Below are positions 44,594 to 55,578 of a stretch of 64,000 bases of DNA, piece after piece. How positions within the stretch are numbered: position 1 is the stretch's first letter; the number at the start of each line of letters is the position of its first letter. This stretch comes from Halospina sp040196175 (lineage in GTDB: Bacteria > Pseudomonadota > Gammaproteobacteria > Pseudomonadales > Oleiphilaceae), in assembly GCF_040196175.1 (NCBI RefSeq), contig NZ_JBEFNF010000001.1:1182701-1246700 (forward strand), given 5' to 3'. A program made the position numbers and the translations under genes. The notes beneath the pieces are model-generated. The model had not been told where the DNA came from, ran no database searches, and worked only from the letters and a program-made list of their open reading frames with translations.

Positions 44594-45743
44594 TGGACTG
44601 TTCACCTGTCGTCGCGGGCTTTTCGTCTTCCGCTGCCATGCCCTCGCCCAGTAGTGCCTGCTGCCCGTCGCCCGCGATATGCAGCGTACGTGTAGGGAAG
44701 GCCACTTCAGCCCCATGTTCCCGGATGATGCTGCTGATCCGCAGCATCACATCCTGTTTGACCTGCTGGTAGACCCCCCACTCCCGTGTATGTGTAAAGG
44801 CGTAGACCATGATATCCAGAGACGAAGCGTTGAAAGCTGTGAAGTTGACGATCAGGAACTGATTAGCATCAATCTCCTGATGCTCCTCCAGCATCGTGCG
44901 TATATCGCTCACGATCGGATCAATCACCTCAACATCGTCGTAACGCACCCCGACCATCTCGTAGATACGCCGATTCATCATCCGGGAGGGATTCTCGACA
45001 GAAATTGTCGTGAAAATGGAATTAGGAACGTAGAGCGGGCGTAGCTCAAAGGTCCTGATCCGTGTCACGCGCCAGCCAATATGCTCCACCACCCCTTCAA
45101 TGCTGGCATCCGGCGAGCGCACCCACTCCCCCACTTTGAAGGGTTTATCCATGTAAACAACGGCGCCGCCAAAGAAGTTAGCCAGCATATCCTTGGCGGC
45201 AAAGCCGATCGCGATGCCACCTACACCACCAAAGGCCAGCACCCCGGAAATGCTGTAGCCAAGGTTCTGGATGATGACCAGGCCCGCGATCACGAATATG
45301 CTGAGACGTGCCAGCTTGCCGATGGCCGAAACCGTAGTGTAATCCATGGGCTCGGCAATCCGGCTGGAAACCAGCAGTTCCTCGGCTCCCTTTATGAATC
45401 GCAGCAGAGCCCAGACCAGCAGCACAATGAAGCCAAACCGCAACCCCAGTGTGTTGAGATTGAGCAGGTTAAGTTCGTAGAAACGGGCCCCGGCCTCCGA
45501 GGCGAAATAAAGCCCCAGCAGCCATATGTACCAATAAAGCGGACGCCGTATGGCGTGAATCAGAATATCGTCCCAGAGATTGCGATTGTTCCGCAGCTTA
45601 CCTTCCACCACCGTGATCACCCACCAGATGACAAATGCCATGACGAAGGTGACCACAAGAATGACAGCGGCCCAAAGCACTCCCTGGAGCTGCGGTGCAA
45701 TACCGAAACCGGCCAGCCATGCCTCTATAGAGGAGAGATTCAC
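44586..45743 (-). CDS. MscS-family mechanosensitive channel
   Basis: 385 aa with four to five transmembrane helices in the first 175 residues, then the MscS pore helix and beta domain (LAFGGVGGIAIGFAAKDMLANFFGG near 175-200) and a C-terminal alpha/beta domain. It opens under membrane tension to release solutes. The GTG start overlaps the nagZ stop as GTGA, so translation is coupled. The last 25 residues are polar and probably disordered. Confidence 0.9.
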   Translation of the reverse strand: MNLSSIEAWLAGFGIAPQLQGVLWAAVILVVTFVMAFVIWWVITVVEGKLRNNRNLWDDILIHAIRRPLYWYIWLLGLYFASEAGARFYELNLLNLNTLGLRFGFIVLLVWALLRFIKGAEELLVSSRIAEPMDYTTVSAIGKLARLSIFVIAGLVIIQNLGYSISGVLAFGGVGGIAIGFAAKDMLANFFGGAVVYMDKPFKVGEWVRSPDASIEGVVEHIGWRVTRIRTFELRPLYVPNSIFTTISVENPSRMMNRRIYEMVGVRYDDVEVIDPIVSDIRTMLEEHQEIDANQFLIVNFTAFNASSLDIMVYAFTHTREWGVYQQVKQDVMLRISSIIREHGAEVAFPTRTLHIAGDGQQALLGEGMAAEDEKPATTGEQSNG

Positions 45744-46765
45744 GCGGATGCCTCATCAAGCATGCGCAACAGCGCCGCCCGTGTATCACGGTAGCGGGCA
45801 GTGCTTCGGAAAGCGCCGCGCGGCCCTGGTAGTGGCTTGCCCCGCAGTGATACCAGTCCTGCCGAGGCACGGGCTCCGGCTTCGCTCAGATTTGCCGCCA
45901 CGGAATCAGCTGCGTCGGGATCGTTACACACCAGCAGCAGATCACAGCCCGCATCGAGGGCTGCTTGTGCCCGCGCCGGCGGCTCCCCGGCAAGCGCAGC
46001 ACCGGCCATGGTCAGGTCATCACTGATAACGACCCCCCGGAAACCGACTTCGCGGGAAAGCACGTTCTTCAGCCAGAACGGGGAAAAGCCGGCAGGCAGC
46101 TCATCCACTTCGGGATAGACGACATGGGCAGGCATCACTGCATCCAGCTTATCCGCCAGCTCCCGGAAAGGCATCGCATCCTGCTCCAGAATCCGTTCCA
46201 GAGTGCGCCCGTCGCTGGGCAGTTCATGGTGAGAATCCTCAGCAATCGCGCCATGCCCCGGAAAATGCTTGCCCACTGAAGCCATACCGCCTTCATGCAT
46301 GCCATCGATCCAGGCACCGGCAAGCTCTGCAACCGCCTTCGGATCCGAGTGAAAGCTGCGATCCCCAATCACACTGGAGACGCTATGATCCACATCCAGA
46401 ACTGGCGCAAAACTGAAATCCACATCCATATCCCGCAGTTCGGAAGCCATCAGCCAACCGGCAGCGTAGGCAATAGCGCGAGCATTACCGGGATCATGAT
46501 CCCAGGCATGACCAAAACTGCGCATGGGTGGAATACGGGTCAGGCCGGACTGGAAGCGCTGCACACGACCCCCTTCCTGATCCACGCCAATCAGAATGCG
46601 CGGCCGGATCTGGCGAATAGACTGCACCAAGGCGCGCAGCTGGGCTGGTGACTCATAATTGCGGGCGAAAAGGATGACGCCGCCCACCGCTTCATGGGCG
46701 AGTCGTTCACGCTCGGGAACGCTGAGCCGCGCCCCCTCGAGATCGATCATCAATGGTCCGCTCAC
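45740..46765 (-). CDS. nagZ: Beta-N-acetylglucosaminidase NagZ
   Basis: 341 aa, glycoside hydrolase family 3, cytoplasmic. LIGVDQEGGRVQRF, KHFPGHGAIAEDSHHELP (catalytic His loop) and VISDDLTMAGA (nucleophile Asp) are present. It removes GlcNAc from anhydro-muropeptides in peptidoglycan recycling. GTG 46765 has GGGAGG just upstream. The neighbouring L,D-transpeptidase and mscS make this a cell-envelope cluster. Confidence 0.96.
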   Translation of the reverse strand: MSGPLMIDLEGARLSVPERERLAHEAVGGVILFARNYESPAQLRALVQSIRQIRPRILIGVDQEGGRVQRFQSGLTRIPPMRSFGHAWDHDPGNARAIAYAAGWLMASELRDMDVDFSFAPVLDVDHSVSSVIGDRSFHSDPKAVAELAGAWIDGMHEGGMASVGKHFPGHGAIAEDSHHELPSDGRTLERILEQDAMPFRELADKLDAVMPAHVVYPEVDELPAGFSPFWLKNVLSREVGFRGVVISDDLTMAGAALAGEPPARAQAALDAGCDLLLVCNDPDAADSVAANLSEAGARASAGLVSLRGKPLPGPRGAFRSTARYRDTRAALLRMLDEASA

Positions 46766-46804
46766 TGGGCCTCCCTACTAGCACAGAAACGGCCCGGACA
46801 GGCC

Positions 46805-47302
46805 TCAGTGAACAATGACAGGCATGCCCGGGTATACCCATTCCCAGAGCTGGAGAATGTCATCATTGCGCATTCGGATACAACCATGAGAAAGAGGCTG
46901 CCCCATGGGTTCCGTATCCGGTGTGCCGTGGATATAGATAAAGCGGCGCATGGTATCAGCACAGCCGCCGCGGTTATACCCGGGATCATCACCGCAGAGC
47001 CAGAGAATCCGAGTCAGTATCCAATCACGCCCGGGGTACTGGCAATGAAGCTCAGACGTCCAGATTTCGCCCGTAGGTCGCCTGCCACGGAAAACCGCCC
47101 CCCGAGGCTGGCCGGCTCCAACACAGGCTCGTATCCGGTGCTGACCCAGTGGCGTTCCGCCTGAGCCATCCTGCTGCCCAGCCCCCGCACTGGCGGTGGA
47201 AACGCGGTAACACAGCCAGGGCCCGCTTGGCCGATTGAGGGTCATTACCTGGCTGGCCAGGTCGACGTCGATCCGCTCAACAGTGCCAGCCGTGTCAGAC
47301 AC
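46805..47302 (-). CDS. L,D-transpeptidase (YkuD) domain protein without export signal
   Basis: 165 aa. The YkuD active site is complete: the upstream His in YIHGTPDTEPMGQ and the catalytic Cys in PLSHGCIRMRNDDI. GTG 47302 overlaps the psrA stop as GTGTCTGA, which favours it; ATG 47329, inside psrA, is an alternative. With either start no signal peptide or membrane helix is seen, although such enzymes normally act in the periplasm. It lies between psrA and nagZ in the same direction. Confidence 0.85.
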   Translation of the reverse strand: MSDTAGTVERIDVDLASQVMTLNRPSGPWLCYRVSTASAGAGQQDGSGGTPLGQHRIRACVGAGQPRGAVFRGRRPTGEIWTSELHCQYPGRDWILTRILWLCGDDPGYNRGGCADTMRRFIYIHGTPDTEPMGQPLSHGCIRMRNDDILQLWEWVYPGMPVIVH

Positions 47303-47969
47303 CGCTATCCGATTCTTTCGTGTTGCCATACGCGACAGTATGCGCCTGCATGCCAGAAGCAAGGAAGGGGACGAGCTGATCCACGATCTCCTCGATGGGA
47401 GTATCGACGCCCAGCTTATTCCACAGGATCTCGGTGAGCGCGTCGCTGCTGGAAAGCGTGAAAGCTGTTGCGCCTAGCACGAACTGATTCCGCCAGTAAC
47501 GCTCCACGGCAGACAGTTCCGGCGTGGCATTCTTCAACAGCCGCATGAAACGACCGAAGGTGTGACTGTACTCGGACTCAAGAAACCGCCGGAGATGACC
47601 CTGTGATTGGGTATAGGCAAGGCCCTGAAGACGCATGTAGATGGCAATGCTGCGGTCATGCTGGCGCGGCATTTCCACCAGTGTACTGGTGAGCACGCGG
47701 AGCACTGATTCCAGACAGGGTGGCTCCGGAGCGGATTCAGCCTCAAGCCGATCGAACGCCTCTTCCAATGCAGTACAGAAAGGCGTCAGAAAACGTGCAA
47801 ACACCGCCTGGATAAGCGATTTCTTGGAGCCGAAATGATAGTTGACGGCGGCCAGATTGACCCCCGCCTTGCCCGTAATCATTCGCAGAGAGGTTTCGGA
47901 AAAGCCTCTTTCGGCGAACAGCTCCTCCGCCGCGTCCAGAATCCTGTCCACTGTATCCGACTGCGCCAT
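47295..47969 (-). CDS. psrA: TetR-family regulator PsrA
   Basis: 224 aa. TetR HTH (about 8-55): RILDAAEELFAERGFSETSL, then AGVNLAAVNYHFGSKKSLIQ, nearly identical in pattern to Pseudomonas PsrA; the C-terminal domain keeps MRLQGLAYTQSQGHLRRFLE. PsrA is a repressor of fatty acid beta-oxidation genes relieved by long-chain fatty acids, and activates rpoS in Pseudomonas. ATG 47969 starts 12 nt from three operator-like palindromes, so autorepression is very likely. lexA, its usual neighbour in Pseudomonas, is not here. Confidence 0.88.
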   Translation of the reverse strand: MAQSDTVDRILDAAEELFAERGFSETSLRMITGKAGVNLAAVNYHFGSKKSLIQAVFARFLTPFCTALEEAFDRLEAESAPEPPCLESVLRVLTSTLVEMPRQHDRSIAIYMRLQGLAYTQSQGHLRRFLESEYSHTFGRFMRLLKNATPELSAVERYWRNQFVLGATAFTLSSSDALTEILWNKLGVDTPIEEIVDQLVPFLASGMQAHTVAYGNTKESDSGV

Positions 47970-47980
47970 GGAATTCCGCT

Positions 47981-48019
47981 CAAACGTTTGACCAAACAAT
48001 TGTTTGAAACATACGTTTG
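47981..48019. promoter_or_regulatory. Three tandem PsrA-type operators
   Basis: CAAACGTTTG (47981-47990), CAAACAATTGTTTG (47993-48006) and GAAACATACGTTTG (48006-48019) lie in a 39-bp block directly before psrA. The last two fit the published PsrA pattern (G/C)AAAC-N2-4-GTTT(G/C) exactly and share one base; the first has no spacer. Confidence 0.8.
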
Positions 48020-48032
48020 AAACACAAAGGTG

Positions 48033-48995
48033 TCAAGGTGATCCCGCAGCGCGCTGATTTCCATGCCCCGTCTCTGGCTCGGGCGCAGGTACCAGGCTCG
48101 GGTCCGTGGCGTCGGCTGCCGAGTTGAGCGGTTCCGTCTCCCCCTCCTCCAGCATCTGTTCGTGAGTGCGCAGATACTCATCCCTGAGACGGTTGTAGGC
48201 CTTTTCCGCTTCAAGTGCAAAGATGAGATAGAGTTGAGCCTGAGCGCGATTGCGGATGCTGTCCACCAGCTGCCCTCGCTCTGAAAGCCTGTAGAGCCCG
48301 GTATAACGGCTGCGCCGCAGGGCCGGATTGTATTCGGCGAGGGAGCGACAGGCCGCTGCCAGGCCGATAGGCCCCTCCAGATGTTCCACATGCCTGCGCG
48401 CCCGATGGAGCAGGCGCCGCCGCCTCAGCAGCAGTTCCATGTGAGACGGTTTCTGCGTGAAGATGTGGCGCACCGCCGGAAGGCCCCAGAGACCAGCCAG
48501 CGCGAGGGCCCCAAAAGCCACCCCGCCTACCAGCGCTGGCACCAGGCTGGCCATACCCGCCAACACCACTGTCGCGAGCACGCTCAGCGTCAACACCCAA
48601 GTGTCACGCCGGCGCCGCGCCTGATTAACCTGATGATGATCCGGCCACCCTGGCATTGCCAGAGTGTCGAAATCCAGCAGTAGCAGGCGCTCACAAACAT
48701 GAAGCAGCTTGCGTCGGCGTTGCTGACGGTGGCGCACGGCTTCACGTGCCGCCTCTTGGGCCGCTTCCGTATCCAGCTCTTCGGATTCCTGCTCATCCGC
48801 AGACTGACCGGAGTCACCGGTAACCGAATCGCCCGAAGCGGCAGGATCGTCCTGTTCCCGGGACTCCGGTTCCTGAGCCTGAATCGTTTCCAGTCTACCA
48901 CCGGGGTGAACCCGCGGTTCCTCCGGCGGTTCGGGCTGCTGCTGCGCCATCCCACTCTCCGCGTCAGTGTCCCTGTATTGGGTAACGGCTGTCAT
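48033..48995 (-). CDS. Hypothetical protein with central transmembrane pair
   Basis: 320 aa, not recognised. An acidic, proline-rich first ~85 residues is followed by a basic stretch, two hydrophobic helices (about 131-175, WVLTLSVLATVVLAGMASLV and GGVAFGALALAGLWGL), then a long basic helical region rich in Arg (PSHMELLLRRRRLLHRARRH) and a polar tail. ATG 48995 has AAGG 8 nt upstream; ATG 48950 is an alternative. It precedes psrA in the same direction and is divergent from the CBS gene. Confidence 0.6.
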   Translation of the reverse strand: MTAVTQYRDTDAESGMAQQQPEPPEEPRVHPGGRLETIQAQEPESREQDDPAASGDSVTGDSGQSADEQESEELDTEAAQEAAREAVRHRQQRRRKLLHVCERLLLLDFDTLAMPGWPDHHQVNQARRRRDTWVLTLSVLATVVLAGMASLVPALVGGVAFGALALAGLWGLPAVRHIFTQKPSHMELLLRRRRLLHRARRHVEHLEGPIGLAAACRSLAEYNPALRRSRYTGLYRLSERGQLVDSIRNRAQAQLYLIFALEAEKAYNRLRDEYLRTHEQMLEEGETEPLNSAADATDPSLVPAPEPETGHGNQRAAGSP

Positions 48996-49110
48996 TAAGG
49001 GACCTTGAGCGTGCCAGAGACCTCCTCCTCTGGCATGTCTTGGCAGCGTAGCGTATTCTGACCCACCCTGTATCCATTGAACAAAAACCTTTACACAGAG
49101 GCATGGCTCC

Positions 49111-49533
49111 ATGACCACCGCACCGAAAATCCTGGTTCGCGACTATATGCGCTCGCTGTCACTCTGGTTCTCGCCTTCCGATCCGGTTGAGAAAGTGGCG
49201 GCAACGCTGGTCAAGCAGGGCGAGTTGGGCGCACCGGTTCTCGACGAACACAAGCGACTCATCGGCTTTGTCACGGAACAGGACTGCATCAAAGAAATGC
49301 TCAACGACTCCTACTACGCTCAGGAGCACCAGCTGGTAAGCGACATCATGTCCCGGCGAACCGTTTCCGTCGTTCCGGATGAGGATGTTACTCACCTCGC
49401 CGAGGAGATGCTGGGAGCCAAGCCCAAGATTTACCCGGTTGTCGACAACAGTCGGGTTATCGGTGTTATCACCCGTGGCGATGTTCTGCGCGCCCTGAGC
49501 CGTGTGCGTAATACGGGTCACGGCCACATCTGA
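49111..49533 (+). CDS. CBS-domain pair protein
   Basis: 140 aa comprising two CBS motifs: VRDYMRSLSLWFSPSDPVEK to VTEQDCIKEML, and SDIMSRRTVSVVPDEDVTHL to ITRGDVLRALS. Such proteins bind adenine nucleotides as energy sensors. It stands 12 nt before ribE and is probably co-transcribed; no attached effector domain is present. Confidence 0.9.
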   Translation: MTTAPKILVRDYMRSLSLWFSPSDPVEKVAATLVKQGELGAPVLDEHKRLIGFVTEQDCIKEMLNDSYYAQEHQLVSDIMSRRTVSVVPDEDVTHLAEEMLGAKPKIYPVVDNSRVIGVITRGDVLRALSRVRNTGHGHI

Positions 49534-49545
49534 GAGGGCGCTGAT

Positions 49546-50169
49546 ATGTTCACAGGCATTGTTCAGGGCATAGCACGCGTTAACGCCATTGAGCGGCTGG
49601 CCGGACTGCACCGCATCCGCCTGGATTGCCCCGAAGGCTTTATCAACAATGTTGAGATCGGCGCTTCTGTGGCGGTCAACGGTGCCTGCCTGACGGTTAC
49701 GAGCGCCTGGCCGGCCGACCACCAGGCCGCCTTTGACGTCATGATGGAAACGCTGGGGGTCACCACTCTGGGGGAGCTACAGGAAGGCGATCCCGTCAAC
49801 GTCGAACGAGCAGCCCGGATAGGTGATGAGATTGGTGGGCACCTGCTATCTGGTCATGTCCACTGTATGGCGTCAGTCAGTAGCGTCGAAGCGCCCGAAA
49901 ACAATCGGCGGCTGGCCTTTTCGGTGCCATCAGCCTGGCGCCCCTACCTCATCAACAAAGGGTACATTGCAGTGGATGGCGCCAGCTTGACGATTGCAGA
50001 ACTGACTGACGACGGTTTTGCCGTCTACCTCATACCGGAGACATTGCGGTCCACGCGCTTTGGCTCGCTCCATGAAGGGAATCGGGTGAACATCGAGATT
50101 GACCACCAGACCCAGACCATCATCGACACTCTGGCGCACCTTGATCTCACTCCGCGCGGGGCCGACTGA
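49546..50169 (+). CDS. ribE: Riboflavin synthase alpha chain
   Basis: 207 aa, two lumazine-binding barrels. MFTGIVQGIARV is the conserved opening; AVNGACLTV (first barrel) and AVDGASLTIAEL (second barrel) are the duplicate motifs, with GDEIGGHLLSGHVH between them. It dismutates two 6,7-dimethyl-8-ribityllumazine to riboflavin. It is away from other rib genes, as is the E. coli enzyme gene. Confidence 0.95.
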   Translation: MFTGIVQGIARVNAIERLAGLHRIRLDCPEGFINNVEIGASVAVNGACLTVTSAWPADHQAAFDVMMETLGVTTLGELQEGDPVNVERAARIGDEIGGHLLSGHVHCMASVSSVEAPENNRRLAFSVPSAWRPYLINKGYIAVDGASLTIAELTDDGFAVYLIPETLRSTRFGSLHEGNRVNIEIDHQTQTIIDTLAHLDLTPRGAD

Positions 50170-50188
50170 CCCCGCACGCGGCAGCCTT

Positions 50189-51313
50189 TCAGCGCTGATA
50201 ACCGGGCTGCAGAAATGGCATAGAGGATACGGTCATGCTCCGGCGCTTGCCGCGCACATCCGCTTCAACCGTGGTGCCGTTTGCCGCCAGATCCGTGCGC
50301 AGATAACCCATCGCAATGGGAGCACCGACACTCGCAGCAAAGTTACCACTGGTCACCTCACCAATGGCCTCTTCTCCGCCTTCAGCATAAAGTACCGCGC
50401 CTTCTCGCACCGGCGCCTTGCCCTCGGCAACCAGCCCAACACGCTTGCGCTCCAGCGAGCCCTCGCGCATCTGCTGCAGAATCCGCTGCGCGCCCGGGAA
50501 GCCACCCTCACGTTCGCCACCGATCCGGCGCGGCTTGCCTACAGCCCAGCCGAGTGAGGCCTCAACCGGGGTGGTATGGACAGTAATGTCATGACCGTAG
50601 AGACAGAGCCCAGCCTCAAGGCGTAGCGAGTCCCGTGCACCGAGGCCCACAGGCTCAACGCCATCGTCTTCAAGAAGACGTCGGACCAGCGGCTCCGCTA
50701 CCTCGTTGGGCACGGAAATCTCATAGCCATCCTCGCCGGTGTAACCGCTGCGGGAGATGATTGCCTGGCTGTCGAGCAGCGTCATGAACTTGTTGTCCAT
50801 GAACTTCATATCCCTGACCTGGGGCTGCAGCTGCGCCAGCGCTTGCTCAGCCTTCGGGCCCTGCAGCGCAATCAGCGCCCTGTCGGTCATTTCGGTCAGG
50901 GTCACGGAAGACGGCAGACCAGCGCGTAGATGGGCAATATCCTCGGCTCTGCAGGCGGCATTGACCACCAGATAGAAGCCGTCCTCATGCCGACTGATCA
51001 TCAGGTCGTCCAGAATGCCGCCATCCTCGTTGGTGAACAGACCATAACGCTGCCGATGCACGCCCAGCCCGACGAGATCTGCCGGGACCATGGCCTCCAG
51101 CGCCTCGGCGATGCCCTCACCGCTGAGCCAGACCTGCCCCATGTGCGAGACATCAAAAAGCCCTGCCGCTTCTCGTGTGTGGAGATGCTCCTGCTTAATT
51201 CCCGCAGGATACTGCACCGGCATGCTGTAGCCCGCAAAGGGCACCATGCGCGCACCAAGTTCCTCATGAAGGGCCGTCAGCGGCGTTGTCTGCATTGCCT
51301 GATCATTCGCCAT
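50189..51313 (-). CDS. gcvT: Glycine cleavage system T protein (aminomethyltransferase)
   Basis: 374 aa. TALHEELGARMVPFAGYSMP and GLFDVSHMGQVWL are the N-terminal signature; SRSGYTGEDGYEISVP holds the folate-site region and LGARDSLRLEAGLCLYGHD the central Asp. It releases ammonia from the lipoyl-bound intermediate and forms methylene-tetrahydrofolate. It is on the opposite strand to gcvHP, separated by the XRE regulator; a palindrome shared with the gcvH promoter region lies 86 nt upstream. Confidence 0.96.
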   Translation of the reverse strand: MANDQAMQTTPLTALHEELGARMVPFAGYSMPVQYPAGIKQEHLHTREAAGLFDVSHMGQVWLSGEGIAEALEAMVPADLVGLGVHRQRYGLFTNEDGGILDDLMISRHEDGFYLVVNAACRAEDIAHLRAGLPSSVTLTEMTDRALIALQGPKAEQALAQLQPQVRDMKFMDNKFMTLLDSQAIISRSGYTGEDGYEISVPNEVAEPLVRRLLEDDGVEPVGLGARDSLRLEAGLCLYGHDITVHTTPVEASLGWAVGKPRRIGGEREGGFPGAQRILQQMREGSLERKRVGLVAEGKAPVREGAVLYAEGGEEAIGEVTSGNFAASVGAPIAMGYLRTDLAANGTTVEADVRGKRRSMTVSSMPFLQPGYQR

Positions 51314-51398
51314 GAGCCTGTTTCTCCTGTTGCTGTTTGAGAGCCCGTTCCGCTGGCAGCTCCGGTCGGACTGCTATGGATAGCACCATGATGCCGCA

Positions 51399-51412
51399 TT
51401 TCCAATCGGAAA
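51399..51412. promoter_or_regulatory. TTTCC-N4-GGAAA palindrome upstream of gcvT
   Basis: TTTCC-AATC-GGAAA, with another TTTCC half-site 5 nt further on (51418-51422). It lies between the XRE-cupin gene and gcvT and matches the palindrome in front of the XRE gene. Confidence 0.6.
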
Positions 51413-51424
51413 CAAAGTTTCCTG

Positions 51425-52060
51425 TCAGGCAGTCACCCAGAGCACTTCCGCATCGTCCTCGCTAACGGAAACCAGCATATGGCCCATTGTGCAGTCGTAA
51501 TAGGCACTGTCACCGGTTTCCAGGCGCACCGGTTCGTAAAACTCGGTGTAGAACAGGATGGCGCCACTGAGCACGTACAGAAATTCCTCGCCGTCGTGCC
51601 GGATCCATTCCGGAAAATCTTCAAACGCTCGCGCGCGTACACGTGTCGTAAAAGGGACCATCTTCTTGTGGCTGAGGTCCGTTGCCAGAAGCTCGTGCTC
51701 ATAAGTGGCAGTCGGATGAGGCCTGCCCTCACTGCGGCGCGTGATATCACGCCGGCCCGATGGCTGCGCACTGTTGCTGGGCTCTGTGAACAGCTGCGGC
51801 AGGTCAATACCAAGGCCCGTCACCAGCTTGTTCACGACTGAAAAGGTGGGTGAGATCTGCTCGTTCTCGATTTTTGACAGCGTTGACCTCGCCAGTCCTG
51901 TCAGCTTGCTGGCCTCCTCCAGTGTCAGACTCTGACCCAGCCGGAGCCCCCGGACACGTTCGCCCAGCCGCAGCGGCTGTAGAGTGGCTTCGGTCTCGCC
52001 GCGCTGGACCTGCAGGGTCTCATGGAGCGGCTCCCGCATGTTGTCGCTGTCCTCGGCCAT
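51425..52060 (-). CDS. XRE-family regulator with C-terminal cupin
   Basis: 211 aa. An HTH domain (about 30-88; SLTLEEASKLTGLARSTLSK, ENEQISPTFSVVNKL) is followed by a single cupin (about 135-208; HDGEEFLYVLSGAILFYTE, LETGDSAYYDC). This class controls catabolic or transport genes and senses a small ligand through the cupin. It lies inside the gcv locus, between gcvT and gcvHP, so a glycine-related ligand and control of both arms are inferred. Its own promoter region carries the TTTCC palindrome. Confidence 0.85.
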   Translation of the reverse strand: MAEDSDNMREPLHETLQVQRGETEATLQPLRLGERVRGLRLGQSLTLEEASKLTGLARSTLSKIENEQISPTFSVVNKLVTGLGIDLPQLFTEPSNSAQPSGRRDITRRSEGRPHPTATYEHELLATDLSHKKMVPFTTRVRARAFEDFPEWIRHDGEEFLYVLSGAILFYTEFYEPVRLETGDSAYYDCTMGHMLVSVSEDDAEVLWVTA

Positions 52061-52070
52061 GATTCGCGTG

Positions 52071-52104
52071 TTTCCTATAGGAAATTTACGTTGTTTGTGG
52101 GAAA
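52071..52104. promoter_or_regulatory. TTTCC-N4-GGAAA palindrome in the XRE/gcvH divergent promoter region
   Basis: TTTCCTATAGGAAA (52071-52084) is a perfect 14-bp palindrome 10 nt from the XRE start codon. A further GGAAA half-site at 52100-52104 is exactly 20 nt, two helical turns, from the first. Together with the gcvT site it suggests the operator of the XRE-cupin protein. Confidence 0.65.
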
Positions 52105-52169
52105 ATCCGTTGTTAATCTAACACACACAGCACGACAACCACATGACCGCGCAGCAGGAGGACGGAGCG

Positions 52170-52562
52170 ATGACAACGACGCCTGAGGAACTTCTCTACA
52201 CCCCGAGCCACGAATGGATCCGTGACAATGCCGACGGCACAGTCACCATGGGCATTACCGACCACGCCCAGGACCAGCTTGGCGACGTCGTCTTCGTGGA
52301 ACTGCCTGAATCTGACGAGAGCTTCGCCAAGGGCGATGAGCTGGCGGTTGTGGAATCCGTAAAGTCCGCATCCGATATCTATTCGCCTGTCAGCGGCACT
52401 ATAGAGAGCGTGAACGAAGCGCTTGAAGATGCTCCGGAAACGGTCAACGAACACTGCTACGGGGACGGCTGGATGGTACGCATCAAGCTGGACAACCCGG
52501 ATGAACTCTCTGAACTCCTGTCGGCCGAGCGCTATCAGGAGCTCGCCGACGACGAAGCCTGA
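52170..52562 (+). CDS. gcvH: Glycine cleavage system H protein
   Basis: 130 aa. YTPSHEWIRDNADG opens the lipoyl domain and the lipoylated Lys is in AVVESVKSASDIYSP near residue 65. It shuttles the aminomethyl group between P, T and L proteins. ATG 52170 follows a GGAGGACGGAG stretch; earlier in-frame codons are not conserved. Confidence 0.97.
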   Translation: MTTTPEELLYTPSHEWIRDNADGTVTMGITDHAQDQLGDVVFVELPESDESFAKGDELAVVESVKSASDIYSPVSGTIESVNEALEDAPETVNEHCYGDGWMVRIKLDNPDELSELLSAERYQELADDEA

Positions 52563-52577
52563 CCCAGGAGGTAGCTT

Positions 52578-55454
<2,877 letters not shown>

Positions 55455-55466
55455 AGTTTTTACTCC

Positions 55467-55501
55467 GATTAGGGTGATTATTCTAAATTTTCACCCTAAT
55501 C
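55467..55501. promoter_or_regulatory. 35-bp perfect inverted repeat after gcvP
   Basis: GATTAGGGTGA (55467-55477) and TCACCCTAATC (55491-55501) are exact reverse complements separated by an AT-only-but-one 13-nt centre. There is no U run, so it fits an operator or leader hairpin better than a terminator. It lies 12 nt after gcvP and 77 nt before the next gene. Confidence 0.6.
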
Positions 55502-55578
55502 TGGGCACAGAACTCAACAGCAGCAGGGCGAGTTTCCCCATAGCTGATGAGAAGTCCCCAGAAAGGCAGGGTGCGACC

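Noticed and set aside
51314..52169. Glycine riboswitch around gcvT or gcvH
   Set aside because: The leaders are short (about 110 nt each) and I see no paired glycine aptamer elements; the palindromes point to a protein regulator.
55467..55501. Inverted repeat after gcvP as a rho-independent terminator
   Set aside because: The stem is AT-rich at its base, the loop is 13 nt, and no U run follows on either strand.
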